Assembly (NCBI RefSeq): GCF_020026305.1
Contig: NZ_CP075691.1
Location: 620,001 to 684,000 of the forward strand
Source: Streptomyces sp. 135
GTDB taxonomy: Bacteria; Actinomycetota; Actinomycetes; Streptomycetales; Streptomycetaceae
DNA: 64,000 nt
Direction: 5' to 3'
Below, in pieces: positions 61,510 to 64,000 of this stretch. Each line of letters begins with the position of its first letter. Position 1 is the stretch's first letter. Below the pieces are notes generated by a model that saw only the letters and a list, made by a program, of their open reading frames with translations, was not told where the DNA came from and ran no database searches. Both the position numbers and the translations under genes were made by a program.

Positions 61510-62211
61510 ATGCCGCACATCACGCTGTCCGACCACGCCGAAATCCTGGCCCTGATCGCTGAACTCCGCCGCGCGGGCAAGCCCGTTCACCTGGACTTGT
61601 TCTGCTGTCAGGGGGGCGCCTCCGCGGGATACGAGCGGGCAGGGTTCACGGTCCTGGGTGTCGACCTGGACCCCCAGCCACGGTACCCGTACGCCTTCGT
61701 CCAGGCGGACGCCGTGGAATTCCTGCTCAGATACGGCCATCTCTTCGACTCTGTCAGCGCCTCTCCGCCGTGCCAGGCGTTCACGCTGGCCCAGCGAATC
61801 CAGGCCAACGAACACCCTGACTTCATCACGCCAACACGGAAGTTGCTGACCGAACTGGGGCGGCCCTGGGTCATCGAGAACGTACCGGGCGCCCCCCTGG
61901 AACTTCCTGTGGTGTTGTGCGGGGCCATGTTCGGTCTGCACACCTACAGACACCGACTGTTCGAGACAGGCGGAGGGTTCACGTTCAGGGCTCCCGAGCA
62001 TCCGGAACACACCGCGAAGACCGTGAAGATGGGCCGCCCTCTACGAGACGGGGACTTCTACCACGCCGTTGGGCACTTCACTGGAGTCGCCTACGTCCGC
62101 CGGGACCTGGACATGCCTTGGGCCACGCGTGACGGGCTCCGCGAATGCATCCCGCCTGCCTACTCCGCCTTCATCGGGGCGTACCTCCTCCACCACCTGA
62201 CTTCCAACTGA
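61510..62211 (+). CDS. C5-cytosine DNA methyltransferase
   Basis: The 233-residue enzyme has the SAM-binding LDLFCCQGGASAGYERAGF, the catalytic Cys in ASPPCQAF and motif VI in WVIENVPGAP. It is short, with little room for a target-recognition domain, as in several actinophage methyltransferases. It could protect phage DNA from restriction or mark replication DNA. No restriction enzyme gene is adjacent. The ATG follows GAGAGGACACGCCCC. Confidence 0.9.
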   Translation: MPHITLSDHAEILALIAELRRAGKPVHLDLFCCQGGASAGYERAGFTVLGVDLDPQPRYPYAFVQADAVEFLLRYGHLFDSVSASPPCQAFTLAQRIQANEHPDFITPTRKLLTELGRPWVIENVPGAPLELPVVLCGAMFGLHTYRHRLFETGGGFTFRAPEHPEHTAKTVKMGRPLRDGDFYHAVGHFTGVAYVRRDLDMPWATRDGLRECIPPAYSAFIGAYLLHHLTSN

Positions 62212-62284
62212 ACCACCCAGGCCAGGCCCCTTGACGGGGGTCTGGCTTCGGGCGTGACCACTCACCTGCCGAGAGGACACGCCC

Positions 62285-64000
62285 GTGAGGCATTTCAGCG
62301 GTTCCCTGAACGGCCAGCCTTGGGACGGCTATGTGGTGGAGCGTCCCCAGGACCTCCACGCCTTCGAGACCTGGGTCAGGCGCCAGGCCGAAGCCGGCGT
62401 TCCCGTCGCTGTCGACTCCGAGACGTGCGGACTCAAGATCTACGCCTGGGGTGACGGTTTCCTGCGTCTGGCCCAGTTCGGTACGGAAGACGAGGCCTGG
62501 GCCCTGCCCATCGAGCACGGTCGCGTGTTCGCTGAGTCCGCCGCCTGGGCACTTCGCACCCTGCCGGACCTGACCGGACACAACTGGGGCGGCTTCGACG
62601 CCCAAGTCTTCGACAAGCACTTGAAGGTGCCGCTGGAAGAGACGTGCGCGAAGGCCACGGACACGATGCTCCTGGCCAAGCTGATCGACCCGCGCAAGGA
62701 CTTCGAGGGCGGTGTGGGTTCGTCTCTGAAGCCGCTGTCAGCGCACTACATCGACGCCAACGCACCCGACACCCAGGACGGCCTGAAGTCGGTTTTCAAG
62801 GCGCTGAAGTTGAAGGTGGCTGAGGGCTTCGCGAAGGTCCCCCTAGATCACCCCACGTACCTGGAGTACGGCCTCCTGGACGTCATCCTGACCTCTCGTC
62901 TCCGGCCGCGACTGGAGGTTCACCTGGAGCGGCTGGGCGTCTCCCCCAAGCTGTCCCGCTACGAGCATCGCGTGGCCCGTATCTGCGCCCAGATGCAGCG
63001 CGCCGGCATGGTGCTTGACGTCCCGTACACGGAGGGTCTCCGGGACGACCTGGTGACCGACGCCGAGACTCACGCGGCCATCGCTGCCCGGTACGGAGTC
63101 GACGCCGTGAACAGTGGCCGCAAGGTCGCTGACGCCCTTCTGGGCATGGGCGAGACCCTCACGGAGAAGACGGCCTCCGGCGCCTGGAAAGTGGACAAAG
63201 CCGTCCTGATGGCTCTGGCGGACCTGGACCGCGATTGGAAGCCGATCGGCTCCCGCACGCCGAATCCGTTGGCGGATGCGGTCCTTCGCTCGAAGCGGTC
63301 CGGGAAGTGGCGCTCCGCCTACGCGGACAACTTCCTGGACCAGGTCGACGCCAGCGGACGCATCCACCCGGGAATCCAGACCATGCAGGCACGGACGTTC
63401 CGTATGTCCGTCACGAACCCCGCAGTCCAGACACTCCCCAGCTCGGACAAGATGATCCGCCGCGCGATCCTGGCCGACGAAGGCCACGTCCCCGGGTCGG
63501 TCGACTTCCAGGCCGTAGAACTCCGCGTACTGGCGGCCCTGGCCGACGTGAAGCGCATGAAGGCGGCCATCGCTGCGGGAGAGGACCTTCACAGCTACAC
63601 GGCCAGGCTCGTGTTCGGGGAGGGGTTCACGGAGAAGGACCGCAAGGTCAGTAAGGGCATCGCGTTCGGCAAGGTCTACGGCGGGGGCGCCGCGACCGTG
63701 AGCAGGCAGACAGGCGCCCCCCTGGCCGCTGTTCAGCGCGCGATGGCCGCGTATGACCGCGTGTACCCGGAAGTTGGCCGCGCCGCGAAGGACTGGCGGA
63801 TCGAGGCTTTCAACAACGGCATGGTGGCAACGTCGATCACGGGTCACCGACTCCCTTTGGATAGAGACAGAACGTATGCCGTGACGAACTACCTGGTCCA
63901 GTCAACGGCTCGTGACTGCCTGGGCCAGGCCCTGATCAACATGGACGAGAAGGGCCTGATCAGCGCCGGGTACGTCCGCCTCCCCGTGCATGACGAGGTG
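62285..64000 (+). CDS. PolA-type DNA polymerase with 3'-5' exonuclease (3' end outside window)
   Basis: A frame open to the window edge encodes 572 residues. The exonuclease domain has AVDSETCGLKIYAW, TGHNWGGFDAQVF and YLEYGLLDVIL. The polymerase has motif A as SVDFQAVELRVLAAL, motif B as RKVSKGIAFGKVYGG and the start of motif C, PVHDEV, at the very end. Motif A differs from the usual DYSQIELR by lacking the Gln. No 5'-3' exonuclease domain precedes it. GTG 62285 follows GAGAGGACACGCCC. Confidence 0.93.
   Translation, partial: MRHFSGSLNGQPWDGYVVERPQDLHAFETWVRRQAEAGVPVAVDSETCGLKIYAWGDGFLRLAQFGTEDEAWALPIEHGRVFAESAAWALRTLPDLTGHNWGGFDAQVFDKHLKVPLEETCAKATDTMLLAKLIDPRKDFEGGVGSSLKPLSAHYIDANAPDTQDGLKSVFKALKLKVAEGFAKVPLDHPTYLEYGLLDVILTSRLRPRLEVHLERLGVSPKLSRYEHRVARICAQMQRAGMVLDVPYTEGLRDDLVTDAETHAAIAARYGVDAVNSGRKVADALLGMGETLTEKTASGAWKVDKAVLMALADLDRDWKPIGSRTPNPLADAVLRSKRSGKWRSAYADNFLDQVDASGRIHPGIQTMQARTFRMSVTNPAVQTLPSSDKMIRRAILADEGHVPGSVDFQAVELRVLAALADVKRMKAAIAAGEDLHSYTARLVFGEGFTEKDRKVSKGIAFGKVYGGGAATVSRQTGAPLAAVQRAMAAYDRVYPEVGRAAKDWRIEAFNNGMVATSITGHRLPLDRDRTYAVTNYLVQSTARDCLGQALINMDEKGLISAGYVRLPVHDEV

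Larger units (their letters stand above)
28845..64000 (+). mobile_element. Temperate siphovirus prophage, left part (continues past the window)
   Basis: From attL to the right edge nearly all genes run rightward and encode a complete siphovirus head-tail-lysis module plus early replication genes. The integrase sits beside attL. The HNH-terminase-portal order places the packaging site between 33961 and 34138. The prophage map is therefore circularly permuted relative to the packaged genome. At least 35 kb is present, and no structural gene looks broken, so it may be inducible. attR and a recognisable repressor are not in view. Confidence 0.95.

Noticed and set aside
28945..64000. CRISPR array, transposase or insertion sequence within the prophage
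   Set aside because: The repeats seen are promoter- or terminator-like and irregularly spaced between genes. No spacer periodicity and no transposase gene are present.

Overview
The window is high-GC actinobacterial DNA, almost certainly a Streptomyces chromosome. Host genes occupy roughly positions 1-28840, and the left part of an integrated temperate siphovirus runs from about 28845 to the end of the window. Host evidence includes strong GC bias at third codon positions, an AfsR/SARP-type regulator, a PadR-controlled acyl-CoA dehydrogenase, a KatG/Fur pair, a Cys-ending leader peptide ahead of a sulfonate operon and a DtxR/IdeR-type iron box.

Host layout: TetR tail - DJ-1/PfpI - TetR - aldehyde dehydrogenase (+), converging on a VanX-type dipeptidase and a large SARP regulator (-). 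Next come a histidine phosphatase-like gene, an FprA-type reductase (-) behind an iron box, and a VWA remnant. katG (-) then faces a Fur-family gene (+). An acyl-CoA dehydrogenase with its PadR regulator and a YjbQ-type gene (-) follow. The sulfonate cluster (leader peptide, ssuC, ssuB, ssuA, ssuD) runs rightward, followed by an FMO-like flavoprotein, mltG (-), an ABC exporter (-) divergent from MarR, a large FAD/Fe-S oxidoreductase and a Tat-exported Gfo/Idh/MocA oxidoreductase. That last gene carries an apparent one-base deletion in its signal peptide and loses its 3' end to the prophage.

Prophage layout: attL - serine integrase - zinc-motif protein - HNH - small genes - structured non-coding block - membrane protein - one small leftward gene - HNH - cos-like gap. 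The late module follows: terminases, portal, MuF, scaffold, capsid, connectors, tail tube, tail chaperones with a GGGAAAC -1 frameshift, tape measure, 1048-residue tail protein, pectate-lyase-fold spike, amidase and two membrane lysis proteins. The early/replication module comes last: dNMP kinase, RecB-like nuclease, many small proteins, a phiC31-gp3-like recombination directionality factor, Hjc-like resolvase, P4-type primase-helicase, C5-methyltransferase and a PolA-type polymerase cut by the window edge. The right end, attR and any clear repressor are not in the window.

The least explained material is the prophage's intergenic DNA. A 47-bp perfect repeat sits before two early operons. A roughly 19-bp element occurs ten times in one orientation, only outside the late module. 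A second set of terminator-containing cassettes is nearly identical between distant genes. Together these look like a phage-specific early transcription programme.
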